Positions 47,936-57,778 of a stretch of 64,000 bases of DNA are shown in pieces. The stretch spans positions 372,001-436,000 of the forward strand of contig NZ_JAFKCV010000004.1 of the NCBI RefSeq assembly GCF_017254865.1. Direction: 5' to 3'. This stretch comes from Bowmanella dokdonensis. Lineage in GTDB: Bacteria; Pseudomonadota; Gammaproteobacteria; Enterobacterales; Alteromonadaceae. Position numbers and translations under genes: made by a program. The notes beneath the pieces are model-generated. The model searched no databases and was not told the DNA's origin. It was given only the letters and a program-made list of their open reading frames with translations. Within the stretch, counting starts at the first letter, position 1. Every line of letters starts with the position of its first letter.

Positions 47936-49933
47936 ATGTGGAACAATAAATCCCTCAGTCAACGCCTGATACTGGCCAGCGTGCTTTGTGTGGCCTTCCT
48001 CTTCACTTTGTATGGCATCTGGCAGGTAAGGCAGGTGCAGGGTGAGACACAACAACAGGTGGAATCCGACATCCAATCGTTGGTCAAACTCAATGCCTCC
48101 CGTATCCTCGGCTTCTTTAACGCCAAGGGACAGATTATCCATAGCGTCTTCGCCAGCCCCCAGGTACTGGACTGGTTCGAGGCTTATGACGACCGTGGCG
48201 GGGTGATCGCCGGTAATCCCCAATACCAGGCGGTAAAACAGTATTTCCGCTTCTTTTCCGATAAAGACAAGGCCATCAAGAGCGTCTTTTTCGGTTCGGC
48301 CAACACCTTTGAGTATTTCGATCTGGACGGCAGGTATGAGGGCGACCCTAACTATTACACCAATAAGCGGCCCTGGTGGTCCGAGGCTCAGGACAAGGGG
48401 CGTTTGTATGTGTCAGATCCGGCAGTGGATGCCAACGACGGTTCCATTTCTGCCACCGTAAAGACGCCAGTGACACGCGATGGCCGTTTTCTGGGTATTG
48501 GAGGCATGGATATTCTGATTACCACCATCGGCGAACAACTGCTCAGCCAGATTAAGTATCAGGGGGTGGGGAATGCTTTTCTGGTCACCGATAAAGGCGT
48601 GCTGGTGTACTTTCCCGGATTCAGTGACAAATTTCCCCCTGGCAGCGATATGGAGGATGTGGACAGCAAATTCGCTGATTCTTCGGGTTTTGCTGAACTC
48701 AAACAACTGACATCCGGCCAGCCCAATGGCCAGGCGAGTCTCACATGGAAGGGCGAACAGTATCAGGTGATTTTCGCGCCGGTAGCCAGCGACTATCCGC
48801 ACATGAACTGGAAACTGGGTTTTATGGTGCCGGAATCGGTGGTGACCGATCCGGTCTGGCAGGCCACAACCTCCACCAGCCTGTATCTGCTGATTATGCT
48901 GGTCATTATTGCCATTGCCATGGCGGCTATTATCCGTCCCATCGTCAAACCACTGAGCAGCATGTTGGCGGCCATGCGAGACATTTCCCGGGGAGAAGGT
49001 GACCTGACCAAGCGTATTGAAGTGAAGCGGCAGGATGAAATAGGTCAGTTGGCAGCGGAGTTCAACGGCTTTATCGGCAAGATCCAGGAACTGGTCAGGC
49101 AGACCATGGATATCACCAGCGAGGTTGGCAAAGCTACCGAAACTGTCTCGCGCATCACCGAGCACAATGTGCGTCTGGTCAATAACGAAAAAACCGAAAT
49201 CGAGACAGTGGCTGAAGCCAGTCAGGAAATGGCCCAGACTAGTCGTGATGTGGCAGCCAGCACCGAACAGGCCATGGAAGTGTCGGACCTGACCCGACAG
49301 CGTATGGCGGACGGTTCAGGCGTAGTCAGGTCGGCCGTGGTCGGTATTGAAAGGCTTTCTGAGGAAATCAGCCGTTCCGCAGAGGTGGTCAGTGCCCTTG
49401 AAAAAGAAACCGAAACCATAGGTTCGGTACTCGAGGTAATCAACAATATTACAGAGCAAACCAACCTGCTGGCGCTGAACGCCGCCATCGAGGCGGCCCG
49501 TGCAGGGGAGCAGGGCAGAGGTTTTGCGGTGGTCGCAGACGAAGTCAGAACCCTGGCCAGCCGCACCCATGAATCGACCCGCAGTATCCAGGAGATTATC
49601 GAGAAACTGCAGGCCACCGCCAAGCAGGCCAGCAGCGCCATGCAGGGCAGTAACAGCCAGGCCGATCAAGGGGTGGAGCAGGTTGGTCAGATTCAGCAGG
49701 TGCTGGATCAGGCCCTGACTGACATAGAGCGCATCCAGGAGCAAATGCACAGCATTGCAGCGGCCAACAGCCAACAGGCCCAGATTGCCGAAGAAGTGGC
49801 CAGAAATGTCAGCCATGTGCGTGAACTGGCCGATGAATCAGTCAACGAGTCTCAGGATGTGGAGCAAAGCATTCTGCAACTTAAGCAATTGTCCAGTGGG
49901 CTGGATAAGGTGTTGAAACAGTTCAGGGTCTGA
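47936..49933 (+). CDS. methyl-accepting chemotaxis protein with dCache sensor
   Basis: A 665-residue chemoreceptor. TM1 is at about 10-30 and a periplasmic double-Cache domain at about 35-310. The [21 protein letters not shown] stretch, in parts, corresponds to the ligand-contacting strand-loop of dCache_1 sensors, and [10 protein letters not shown] follows it. TM2 lies near 316-338 ([19 protein letters not shown]). A HAMP domain and signalling hairpin follow ([39 protein letters not shown]). It ends in KQFRV without a CheR-docking pentapeptide. An AAGAGA ribosome site precedes the ATG. Ligand unknown; amino acids or small organic acids are common for this sensor. Confidence 0.94.
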   Translation: MWNNKSLSQRLILASVLCVAFLFTLYGIWQVRQVQGETQQQVESDIQSLVKLNASRILGFFNAKGQIIHSVFASPQVLDWFEAYDDRGGVIAGNPQYQAVKQYFRFFSDKDKAIKSVFFGSANTFEYFDLDGRYEGDPNYYTNKRPWWSEAQDKGRLYVSDPAVDANDGSISATVKTPVTRDGRFLGIGGMDILITTIGEQLLSQIKYQGVGNAFLVTDKGVLVYFPGFSDKFPPGSDMEDVDSKFADSSGFAELKQLTSGQPNGQASLTWKGEQYQVIFAPVASDYPHMNWKLGFMVPESVVTDPVWQATTSTSLYLLIMLVIIAIAMAAIIRPIVKPLSSMLAAMRDISRGEGDLTKRIEVKRQDEIGQLAAEFNGFIGKIQELVRQTMDITSEVGKATETVSRITEHNVRLVNNEKTEIETVAEASQEMAQTSRDVAASTEQAMEVSDLTRQRMADGSGVVRSAVVGIERLSEEISRSAEVVSALEKETETIGSVLEVINNITEQTNLLALNAAIEAARAGEQGRGFAVVADEVRTLASRTHESTRSIQEIIEKLQATAKQASSAMQGSNSQADQGVEQVGQIQQVLDQALTDIERIQEQMHSIAAANSQQAQIAEEVARNVSHVRELADESVNESQDVEQSILQLKQLSSGLDKVLKQFRV

Positions 49934-50000
49934 TAGGGAAATGCCGAGGTCATATGGGCTTGGCAATTCCATATTGACTTATCCCCAGCTTTATTCAGAA

Positions 50001-50022
50001 TAACTGTATTGATATACAGTTA
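50001..50022 (+). promoter_or_regulatory. LexA (SOS) box upstream of dinB
   Basis: CTGT-ATTGATAT-ACAG matches the LexA consensus CTGT-N8-ACAG, and the flanks TAA and TTA extend the palindrome. A possible -35 TTGACT lies near 49975. The box ends 12-14 bp before the dinB start, so it overlaps the transcription start region. This predicts repression by LexA and induction by DNA damage. Confidence 0.88.
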
Positions 50023-50033
50023 CATGTCCGGCA

Positions 50034-51104
50034 TTGCGTAAAATTATCCACATCGATATGGACTGCTTCTTTGCGGCGGTGGAAATGCGTGACCATCCCC
50101 AGTGGCGGGACGTGCCCATAGCCATCGGCGGCAGTGCCGATCGGCGCGGCGTGATCGCCACCTGCAACTACCCCGCAAGACGGTTTGGCGTCCGGTCGGC
50201 CATGGCCACCGCCCACGCGTTGAAACTCTGTCCGGAGCTGGTGCTGGTGCGAGGGCGCATGGCGCTCTATGTGGAGGTGTCACAGCAGATACGCGAAATC
50301 TTCCATCGCTATACGGATAAAGTCGAACCTTTGTCCCTGGATGAGGCTTACCTGGATGTCAGCAACTCAAGTCTTTACGACGGCAGCGCCACCCGCATTG
50401 CCCAGGCGTTGAGGGCGGATATTTACCAGGCCACAGGCCTTACCGCTTCAGCCGGGGTCGCACCCTGTAAATTTGTGGCTAAAATCGCCAGCGATATCAA
50501 CAAGCCTGACGGCTTATGCGTGATCACGCCGGACCGGCTGGATGACTTTGTGCGCAGACTGGAGCTGAAGAAAATACCCGGTGTGGGTAAGGTGACCTGG
50601 GAAAAACTTCAACAACTGGGCCTGCACACCTGTGATGACGTACGCCGTTATCCCTTTGAAAAGTTGCTGCGGCAGTTTGGTAAGTTTGGTCCGGTGCTCT
50701 GGCAACGAGCCCATGGTCAGGATGAAAGAAGAGTGAATACCGAACGGCAGAGAAAATCGGTCGGTGTGGAAGTAACCTTGCCTGAGGATATTCGCGACTT
50801 CGGGCAATGCTGGTCTATAGTGGAGGAACTGTATCCCAGGTTGCATAAACGACTGGCCAGTACTCAGCCCGATATGAGCATTCAGAATCAGGGTATCAAA
50901 CTTAAATTTTCTGACTTTCAGCTCACCACGGTTGAACACAAATATCCCCGGCTTGAGCGGCAGTACTTTCGAGAGCTCCTGGCCGAAGCCCTTGACCGGC
51001 AGGCGGGACGGGGTATCCGTCTGGTGGGTTTACACGTGATGCTGCCAAGGGAAACTGACACCCAGCAACTGGACCTGCCGCTAGAGCACCGAGTGGTTAG
51101 ATAA
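50034..51104 (+). CDS. dinB: DNA polymerase IV
   Basis: A 356-residue Y-family translesion polymerase. It aligns over its length with E. coli DinB: HIDMDCFFAAVEMRD (catalytic Asp8), CNYPARRFGVRSAM, PLSLDEAYLDVS (catalytic Asp/Glu), TASAGVAPCKFVAKIASD and KIPGVGKVTWEKL (helix-hairpin-helix). The start codon must be TTG to give the conserved MRKIIHIDMD. The only nearby ATG (50024) is in another frame and opens a five-codon frame whose stop overlaps the third and fourth dinB codons. No clear ribosome site is seen. The C-terminus ends QLDLPLEHRVVR; no canonical clamp-binding QLxLxF is complete, but TQQLDLPL resembles it. Confidence 0.95.
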   Translation: MRKIIHIDMDCFFAAVEMRDHPQWRDVPIAIGGSADRRGVIATCNYPARRFGVRSAMATAHALKLCPELVLVRGRMALYVEVSQQIREIFHRYTDKVEPLSLDEAYLDVSNSSLYDGSATRIAQALRADIYQATGLTASAGVAPCKFVAKIASDINKPDGLCVITPDRLDDFVRRLELKKIPGVGKVTWEKLQQLGLHTCDDVRRYPFEKLLRQFGKFGPVLWQRAHGQDERRVNTERQRKSVGVEVTLPEDIRDFGQCWSIVEELYPRLHKRLASTQPDMSIQNQGIKLKFSDFQLTTVEHKYPRLERQYFRELLAEALDRQAGRGIRLVGLHVMLPRETDTQQLDLPLEHRVVR

Positions 51105-51324
51105 TGAGCACCAGCGGAGGCAGAAATTTTTCCAGGCAATCCAGGCCTTTTCACGGGTTTAGTGGTGCTAAATCCTGAAAAGCCAGGGGCAGGCTCTGGT
51201 GGTCATTATTTAATCATTCGGCGCTCAAAGTTTGGTTGAGAGCGACTGAGCATGCAGGCACAATAACCTTATCTAATCTGAAGCGTCGGCCATCGCAGCC
51301 AAGGACGCCCTTGCGAGGTAACAT

Positions 51325-52875
51325 ATGGCATTTCCCCTTCCCAAAGACGAATCCAATCTGGATAGTGCAATCACATCCGGCAGCCAATGGGATGCCGTAA
51401 TCCTGGTGGCCCCTGATCACAAAGGCCTGGATAATTTGTTGCTGCGCCAGACTATCGAAGCTCACCAGCGTATCGATGCCCGGGTGGGCCAGGAGGCTAT
51501 CCTGTTGATTTCCAGTGAAATAGCCGGCGGTCGGCTGATCTATGCCCCTACCGGTGCGCTGAACCGTGATTATGACGATGTGCGCAGTTTTGCCGATGCG
51601 GCTAAAAAGGCCATCGTCATGGCCCGGGATGCCGGCGCCCGAAAACCGCTGTTGGTGGTAGCCGGTGTGCCTGACAGTCGACTCTATCAATACAGTCTGG
51701 AGGTAGCCTACCTGGGAGCTTGTCAGGCCCTGTGGCAGCCACTGGAGGCGAGGGAAGCCTTGGGGGAAGAGAGTACAGAGCCGGTTGAGTGTATCGGTCT
51801 TTATGCCCGTGGCAAGCTGGACCTGACATGGCTACAGGCAGTAGAGGCAGGTCGGCGGGTAGCCAGGGACCTGTGCGGCACAGAGCCTGAGCGGATGTCA
51901 CCGCCGAAATTTGCAGAGTACTGCGAGCAGACCTTTGCCGGCAGCGCGGTTAAGGTTAGGGTTATAGCTGACGATGCCCAGTTGCGGCAGGATTATCCAC
52001 TGCTGCATGCGGTGGCACGCGCCTCCACCCATGTGGAGCGCCACCAGCCCAGGGTTATTCGGATGGAATACCAGGGCGAGGGCGAACCCCAGCGCACCTT
52101 ATTGTTTGCCGGTAAAGGTATCACCTATGACACAGGTGGAGCGGATCTGAAGGTGGACGGACATATGGCCGGCATGAGCCGGGATAAGGGCGGTGCTGCT
52201 GCTGTGGCCGGCTTTATGCAGACGGTGGCCCGGCTCAAACCCAAAGGTCTGAGAGTCGTCGCTGAGATTGGCGCCGTACGCAACAGTATCGGTTCCGATG
52301 CCTTCGTCGCCGATGAGATTATCAAAAGTCATGCCGGCACCCGGGTTCGCATCGGCAACACGGATGCCGAGGGGCGATTGGTGCTCGCCGATCTGCTGTC
52401 CCATCTCCGTGAAGATGCCAAGGGCGCCACTGACGCCAAGTTGTTCTCCATCGCCACCCTGACCGGCCATGCCGCCAGGGCCTTTGGTCCCTACACGGCC
52501 TATGTGGAAAACGGCCCGTCCCGAGACCACCAATGCGCACAGAAGCTGGTGGACCTGGGAGATTTGTGGGGCGATCCAGGCGAGGTCTCCCGTTCCCGTC
52601 GCGAAGACTTTCACTTCATCCGCCCTCGCAGCAAGGCCGACGATGTGTTGTCCTGCAATAATGCGGCCTCATCCGTCACCGCCCGTGGGCATCAATTCCC
52701 CATGGCTTTTCTGGTCAGGGCCTCGGGCCTGGAAGAGCATGGTCTGAGCAGTGCAGAGCCCTTGCCTTACATGCATATTGATATCGCGGGCAGCGGAGTG
52801 GAAGGGGGGGACTGGCAGCACGGTATGCCGTCTGCGGCACCTGTTGTGGCGCTGGCCGCCAGGTATTTACGTTAG
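51325..52875 (+). CDS. M17-family leucyl aminopeptidase
   Basis: A 516-residue cytosolic metallo-aminopeptidase. The two-metal site is visible: GKGITYDTGGADLKVDGH (Lys, Asp), SRDKGGAAAVAG (Asp, Lys) and the family signature NTDAEGRLVLAD (Asp, Glu, catalytic Arg). It differs from PepA proper in several signature positions, for example GADLKVDGHMAGM instead of GISLKP. It belongs to the divergent M17 group found in many gammaproteobacteria. GCGAGG precedes the ATG. The two small genes DUF3703 and DUF1653 follow closely and are probably cotranscribed. Confidence 0.9.
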   Translation: MAFPLPKDESNLDSAITSGSQWDAVILVAPDHKGLDNLLLRQTIEAHQRIDARVGQEAILLISSEIAGGRLIYAPTGALNRDYDDVRSFADAAKKAIVMARDAGARKPLLVVAGVPDSRLYQYSLEVAYLGACQALWQPLEAREALGEESTEPVECIGLYARGKLDLTWLQAVEAGRRVARDLCGTEPERMSPPKFAEYCEQTFAGSAVKVRVIADDAQLRQDYPLLHAVARASTHVERHQPRVIRMEYQGEGEPQRTLLFAGKGITYDTGGADLKVDGHMAGMSRDKGGAAAVAGFMQTVARLKPKGLRVVAEIGAVRNSIGSDAFVADEIIKSHAGTRVRIGNTDAEGRLVLADLLSHLREDAKGATDAKLFSIATLTGHAARAFGPYTAYVENGPSRDHQCAQKLVDLGDLWGDPGEVSRSRREDFHFIRPRSKADDVLSCNNAASSVTARGHQFPMAFLVRASGLEEHGLSSAEPLPYMHIDIAGSGVEGGDWQHGMPSAAPVVALAARYLR

Positions 52876-52892
52876 CTGTAAGGAACAAGACT

Positions 52893-53228
52893 ATGACGCC
52901 GGCCCGCAGAGAAGGCTTTGAGAAGCAATGGCAGCAGATGCTGGAAGCCTTTGCGCAGCAAAACTGGCAAACAGCCTTTTACCACCTCGAGAATGCCCAC
53001 GTGCTGGGCCAGCCCAGCACCCGTCTGCATGTGAGAAGTCACTGGTGGATGCTTAAAGTTGCCTGGTGCCAGGGCAATAGCAGGGAAGTAGTTGGCCAAT
53101 GGCTGAGGATCACAGCTGCTTTGCTGTTTTCGCGGATCTGGGTGCCCGTGGGAAATACCGGCGGGGCCAATGTGTCGGCCATCAAACCCATGCCTGTTCG
53201 CGACGAGCTTAAGGTCTATTTACAGTGA
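52893..53228 (+). CDS. DUF3703-family protein
   Basis: A 111-residue uncharacterised protein. It has the features I associate with DUF3703: ENAHVLGQPSTRLHVRSHWWML in the centre (several His residues in a helix, possible metal or haem contacts), then EVVGQWLRI and the C-terminal PVGNTGGANVSAIKPMPV. No signal peptide. It starts 17 bp after the aminopeptidase stop, with AAGGAAC upstream, and overlaps the next gene by 4 nt. Confidence 0.8.
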   Translation: MTPARREGFEKQWQQMLEAFAQQNWQTAFYHLENAHVLGQPSTRLHVRSHWWMLKVAWCQGNSREVVGQWLRITAALLFSRIWVPVGNTGGANVSAIKPMPVRDELKVYLQ

Positions 53229-53446
53229 GCCAGTCAGTCGTACCCGGTCGCTACCGGCATTACAAGGGCAAAGATTACCAGGTGGTAGGAGTGGCCCGCC
53301 ACTCAGAAGATGAAAGCCTGCTGGTGGTCTATCGTCCGCTTTACGGTGACGGGGCCTTGTGGGTCAGGCCTCTGGAGATGTTTACCGGAAAGGTTGAGGT
53401 GGAAGGCAGGCTGGTGGACAGATTTGCCTACCTGAATTCAGAATAG
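53225..53446 (+). CDS. DUF1653-family protein
   Basis: A 73-residue small protein of the DUF1653 family. Typical pattern: PGRYRHYKGKDYQVVGVARHSEDESLLVVYRPLYGDGALWVRP, in parts, with the conserved YRH-KG-Y-V, H-E and WVRP positions. The function is unknown; the fold is predicted SH3-like. It starts with GTG overlapping the DUF3703 stop (GTGA), so translation is coupled. Confidence 0.87.
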   Translation: MSQSVVPGRYRHYKGKDYQVVGVARHSEDESLLVVYRPLYGDGALWVRPLEMFTGKVEVEGRLVDRFAYLNSE

Positions 53447-53447
53447 A

Positions 53448-54407
53448 TCACCGCGCCCTGCCCTGTAGGTGCCATGCCAGTATCCCCTGTTCACTTTCTA
53501 TTGGGGAGCACTTCTCTACCTTAAGGCCACAAGTTTCCAGTTGTTGAGCGGTCTGTGTTATCTGGCCTGCATCCATAGCCGCACCCAGCATGGAGGCCAT
53601 TCTCTGGCGGTAGCTGAGCAGCTCCTGTTCCATTCTGTCCAGCCAATCGAGAATGGCAGTCAACTCATAGGCTTGCATATTGTTGAACATCTGACCCAGG
53701 TCCCGGTAGAACTGCAGCACTATGCCACCGGCTACGCCGGGGCCAAAGCGCTGCAGCACTGCTGTGACCTGACTTACGGCTGGAGCTAAAGACTGGTCGG
53801 CCTGACGAAAGGCAGGATCAGCTTCGGGTGAGCCACTCGTTGCAAAACCTGCTTTGAACAGCACCCGGGCGCGGGCAAAAATCAGGCTGGCTTCGACCTG
53901 GGACAAAGCCGCATGATTATTCTGGGATTCCATAGAAATGGCGCTTTCCCTATAATGGATAAGAGCCGAGAACAAGCCGTTTTTTCTCAGCAGCCTGGCG
54001 CATTCCAGGATGGCTTCCTTACCGGCATATTCAATGCCAAACTGACTGAAGATAAGATCCACGGAGCCAGGCTGGAGGGGCAGCCTGGCGGCATCGGCCA
54101 CCAGGCCTGCATCCGGATTGGCCCGCTGACAGCTTGTCTTAACCGCCGCCAGGGAGTAATCCAGACAAAGATGGGTGGGGGACGGGCCGGGAATCTCTTC
54201 CATACAGTGTCGGGCTATTTCACTGACGGCGCCTTTGCCGCAGGCCACCTCCAGCATTATGGCCGGGCAATGTTGCCGGAACTCTTCCAGGAACAGTGAT
54301 CGCCACAGGCGGCTCAATAGGGGCTGGTCTACCTCCTTGTCCGTAAAATCCGCCGAACAGGCATTCTGCCAGTAGGCATCCCAGGCATCCGCGTAAGCCA
54401 GACTCAT
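53448..54407 (-). CDS. class I SAM-dependent methyltransferase
   Basis: A 319-residue protein with a Rossmann methyltransferase domain: the SAM motif I is MLEVACGKGAVSEIA, followed by HLCLDYSLAAVK, AARLPLQPGSVDLIFSQFGIEY and ALIHYRE. The part after residue 160 is helical and specific. The ATG at 54407 (MSLAYADAWDAYW) has AAGAG at good spacing; a GTG at 54416 is an alternative. The stop lies one base from the convergent DUF1653 stop. The substrate is not evident; the LPLQPGSVD pattern is shared with small-molecule methylases such as those of UbiE type. Confidence 0.78.
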   Translation of the reverse strand: MSLAYADAWDAYWQNACSADFTDKEVDQPLLSRLWRSLFLEEFRQHCPAIMLEVACGKGAVSEIARHCMEEIPGPSPTHLCLDYSLAAVKTSCQRANPDAGLVADAARLPLQPGSVDLIFSQFGIEYAGKEAILECARLLRKNGLFSALIHYRESAISMESQNNHAALSQVEASLIFARARVLFKAGFATSGSPEADPAFRQADQSLAPAVSQVTAVLQRFGPGVAGGIVLQFYRDLGQMFNNMQAYELTAILDWLDRMEQELLSYRQRMASMLGAAMDAGQITQTAQQLETCGLKVEKCSPIESEQGILAWHLQGRAR

Positions 54408-54507
54408 AGAAATCACTCTTGGAAATGAATGCTTACAACTATATCGGTATAGGCGATAGACTTGAAGCCTGAATACCTCTCCCCTTTTTCATACGGCTGC
54501 GGGTAAG

Positions 54508-54569
54508 AAAAAGCCACCGGCTTTGAAGTGCCCCCATAAAGTTGGACACTTCACTGAGGGTGGCTTTTT
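54508..54569. terminator. nested-hairpin terminator after the large TonB receptor gene
   Basis: Outer stem AAAAAGCCACC (54508-54518) and GGTGGCTTTTT (54559-54569) enclose a second inverted repeat, GAAGTG (54525-54530) and CACTTC (54547-54552). Read on the minus strand a T-run follows, so it should end the receptor transcript; on the plus strand a T-run also follows. The inner sequence TGCCCCCATAAAGTTGGACA resembles ends of IS3-type elements. Confidence 0.75.
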
Positions 54570-54583
54570 GTCTTCGTATCGGC

Positions 54584-57472
54584 CTAGTAGGTCAGGGTGA
54601 CACCGGCAAATATATAGCGGCCCAGGCCGTCATAGAAGCCGGGGAAGGTGTTACCGTTACCTGAGCCGGTAGGCGCATTGGGTAGCAGCGGCGGTTCCCT
54701 GTCCAGCACGTTGTTGATACCCAGACGTACAGAAATGTTCTCATGGGCCTGCCAGGTGCCTGCCAGATCCAGATAATTCTGGGCGCTGAAGGAGGTGGGA
54801 CCGACTGGCTGGTTAAAGCCGGTATATTCATCCACCTCACCCAGGTAGCGCCAAGTGGCCGATATGCTCGCATCCCAGGGGGTGGTCCACGTCAATCGCA
54901 GGTTATGCCGCCATTCTGGAGTCGGCTGCCCACATGAGGTGCGGTCCCAGACGCCGGCACATTCAATGACGTCTCCCCCCGGGATAGGCAGGTTGTCCAG
55001 CGTATCAAGCCAGGTGCCGACCAGGCCGATCTTTAACCCGCCCATTTCGCCAATTTCCATATCATAGTTGGCTTCCAGGTCGACCCCTGAGGTCTCCAGA
55101 TAACCGATGTTGATATCGGTTGCCGTTACTGCCGCTGTGCCCACCCAGAGGTTGCCGTTAGGACCACGATTGATCAGGCCGCAGAAAGTGGGGTCACCCG
55201 TCGCGCCGCAATTGGCCAGAATAGTGGTCTGGGGAATGTTGGTAATGGCTTTTTGCACATCAATATTGAAATAGTCGATGTTCATATTGAAGCCGGGCAG
55301 GAAACTAGGCGAGAACGCCAGCCCGAAAGACAGGGTATCGGACTCTTCGGGTTCCAGGTTTGGGTTACCGCCTGTAATAGTGTTGTACTGTCCGGCCGGA
55401 CTGGTCAGGGCAGGGGACTTGTACTGAGAAGGATCCAGGCCTGTGCGTACGCAGTCTTCCAGTGACATGGTGCCGGTGGCGCCACAGGGATCATCGTTCA
55501 TATTAAACAGACCCAGCGTCTGGGGGCGGAACAGGTCACGGACGTTACCGGCCCTTACTGCCCGCTGGAAGCTGCCGCGAACCCTCAGATCCTCGCTCAC
55601 TTCCCAGTTCATGGCGTATTTATAAGTATTGGTGGTCTGGTCGGTGGAGTAGTCGGAATAGCGATAGGCAAGCTCCAGGGTCAGTTGGTCCGCAAAGGCC
55701 GTGTCTTCCACAAGGGGGATATTCAATTCACCGAAGAACTCTTTCACATTGAAGGCGCCACTCACCGCACCGGTGGGGCCCCCCTGACCCGCGCCGTCAC
55801 CAGACTGGAAGCCCTGATCCGGTGCAAATACGAGCGACTCGCGACGGTATTCCACACCGGCCACTACGCCCACCCCTGTACTGGTGCCAGGCACCATGAT
55901 GCCTGCTTCAGTCAAATCGCCGGTAACATAGCCAGTCACCTGGGTGCTGGTGGTATCACCGCGCGAATACAGCGGCAGGACCAGGTAGTTGAGCATGGCC
56001 TGCGTCACAGCGCCTTCCTCAAAGACGTTCCAGGGTACACAGGCGGGATCGGATCCGTCGATGACAGATTGGCAGACGGCGTTACCGTTGCCATCATCCA
56101 CCACGTTCAGGGCACGGATGATGCGGGTAGTGGAAAGATCATTCTGATAAGTCTGCACAAAGCCCACTGAGCCATAGTTGGCAAACATGTCGTAAGACCA
56201 GTTGTCATTGATAATGCCCCGTATCCCCAATACGCCACGGTAGGAAGTGTGACGCAGGTCATCCTGCCTGGGCGCTCCCTCGACATTGCGTCGGCCGATA
56301 TAAACGCCGGTGAGGGTATCGTCACGGGTCAGACCCTGAGAAGCACAGATGGTCTGAAACTGCTGTTCGGACATCAAGGGGTTGCCACAGAACAATGTGC
56401 TGGTGACGAAGAAGGCACCGGAGGGAGCAATCTGCGCCACGCTTCTGTCGTCCATGAAGCTGACTTCCCCATAGATCTCCGCATGCTCGTTCACCTCATA
56501 CTGACCGAGCGCACCAAAGGTCTTACGCTCATCCGGGCGTTGGTAGTAGTTCAGGGGGCCGTAGTTATAGAGGGAGGTCCTGGGCACAAACTCATGTCCT
56601 GATACCTGGTAGTCGTAATTGACGAAATCGGTAAAACGGCCTTCTGGAATGGTGCCTGAGCCGCCACAGATAAATTCATTGTTGGCATCATAGAACAGCG
56701 CACAGGCGCTGTAATCACGTTCGGACTGGGTGAGGGCCTTGATGTCCCGGAATGTGGCATACATGGTGACATAGCCACGTCCGTCCGCCGTATTGGCTCC
56801 AATCATAAATGAAAAATCATTGGAGTGGCCGTCGCGGACATTACTGTCGGGTAATTCAAAGCCCAGTGCCCGGACCTGTTCCTGCACCAGATCATTGTCG
56901 TTATTGTGCTGATAGAAGCTGTGCTGGAAGTCGAATGAGAAACCCTCAAAGTCATCCTTAAGGATAAAGTTGACTACCCCGGCGATGGCATCCGATCCGT
57001 AAGTCGCAGAGGAGCCGCCGGTCAGTACCTCAATGCGCTCAATCAGGGAGGCGGGGATCTGGTTGACGTCAGGTGCAATACCGCCGGCATTGGGAGAGCC
57101 GGCAGGCAGCCTGCGACCATTAACCAACACCAGGGTTCTGGTCGGACCCAGATTTCTGAGGTTCAGGGTTGCTGTGCCGGTAGAACCATTGGCAGCCATA
57201 CCGGTCTGCGCGGCAAACAGGGCCGGCATGTCATTGAGAATATCTTCAACCCTGGTCAGGCCGGTAATGGCGATATCGGCGGCAGTGATTTCCGTCACCG
57301 GACTGGCACTCACCATGTTCACCCGTTGTATACGAGACCCTGTCACGGCAATTTTTTCGACAACCGACTCTTCAGCGTTGTCCTGTGCCAGAGCGACGGA
57401 TGAAAGTAGTGAAGCGCTGCTGCCGGCCAGAGCCAACTGCACGGCCAGGGCTATCTTTGAGCCTCTGTTCAT
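54584..57472 (-). CDS. large TonB-dependent receptor
   Basis: A 962-residue outer-membrane receptor. The signal peptide ends near SSVALAQ. The TonB box region (EKIAVTGSRIQRVNM) is followed by a plug with DILNDMPALFAAQTG, LNLRNLGPTRTLVLVNGRR and SSATYGSDAIAGVVNFILK, typical of the receptors common in Alteromonadales and xanthomonads. The barrel ends in YIFAGVTLTY. Several Cys pairs in predicted loops (SACALFYDANNEFICGG) suggest disulfides. The ligand is unknown. GGAG lies before the ATG. It is divergent from a LytS/LytTR two-component pair. Confidence 0.93.
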   Translation of the reverse strand: MNRGSKIALAVQLALAGSSASLLSSVALAQDNAEESVVEKIAVTGSRIQRVNMVSASPVTEITAADIAITGLTRVEDILNDMPALFAAQTGMAANGSTGTATLNLRNLGPTRTLVLVNGRRLPAGSPNAGGIAPDVNQIPASLIERIEVLTGGSSATYGSDAIAGVVNFILKDDFEGFSFDFQHSFYQHNNDNDLVQEQVRALGFELPDSNVRDGHSNDFSFMIGANTADGRGYVTMYATFRDIKALTQSERDYSACALFYDANNEFICGGSGTIPEGRFTDFVNYDYQVSGHEFVPRTSLYNYGPLNYYQRPDERKTFGALGQYEVNEHAEIYGEVSFMDDRSVAQIAPSGAFFVTSTLFCGNPLMSEQQFQTICASQGLTRDDTLTGVYIGRRNVEGAPRQDDLRHTSYRGVLGIRGIINDNWSYDMFANYGSVGFVQTYQNDLSTTRIIRALNVVDDGNGNAVCQSVIDGSDPACVPWNVFEEGAVTQAMLNYLVLPLYSRGDTTSTQVTGYVTGDLTEAGIMVPGTSTGVGVVAGVEYRRESLVFAPDQGFQSGDGAGQGGPTGAVSGAFNVKEFFGELNIPLVEDTAFADQLTLELAYRYSDYSTDQTTNTYKYAMNWEVSEDLRVRGSFQRAVRAGNVRDLFRPQTLGLFNMNDDPCGATGTMSLEDCVRTGLDPSQYKSPALTSPAGQYNTITGGNPNLEPEESDTLSFGLAFSPSFLPGFNMNIDYFNIDVQKAITNIPQTTILANCGATGDPTFCGLINRGPNGNLWVGTAAVTATDINIGYLETSGVDLEANYDMEIGEMGGLKIGLVGTWLDTLDNLPIPGGDVIECAGVWDRTSCGQPTPEWRHNLRLTWTTPWDASISATWRYLGEVDEYTGFNQPVGPTSFSAQNYLDLAGTWQAHENISVRLGINNVLDREPPLLPNAPTGSGNGNTFPGFYDGLGRYIFAGVTLTY

Positions 57473-57778
57473 GTGTATCTCCTGTAAAACTTATAATGGT
57501 TATGTCAGATAACCTTTGTTATCAGGAATTACGCTAGTGCCTGCACGAGACCGACGACACAAGGGATCCGCCAGCACACATAGGGGTGGGATAAAAGGCC
57601 AGGGTGGTGTGATGAGTGGGCGAAACCCGTTGACTGGTTAAATATTGTGCATTGCAAGTGTTTGATAAATAAAGATTTAATTACTCAAGGGGTGAAAGGT
57701 TTTGAGTCAGGGATAAGCTGCTGTTTGCCTTTGACTATCGGGCTGGTGAATAATCCAGCTTTGATTTGCAGGATTCCC
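57473..57778. promoter_or_regulatory. TonB receptor/histidine kinase divergent intergenic region
   Basis: A 306-bp region that must hold the promoters of both divergent units. An open frame in phase with the kinase extends back to 57647, but it has no ribosome site, whereas the ATG at 57779 follows an AGGA element. I saw no clear operator; LytTR regulators bind paired direct repeats that cannot be fixed by eye here. Confidence 0.35.

Noticed and set aside
51104-51178. 24-codon ATG frame overlapping the dinB stop (TAATG)
   Set aside because: Too short, with no family or conservation evidence; could be a chance frame.
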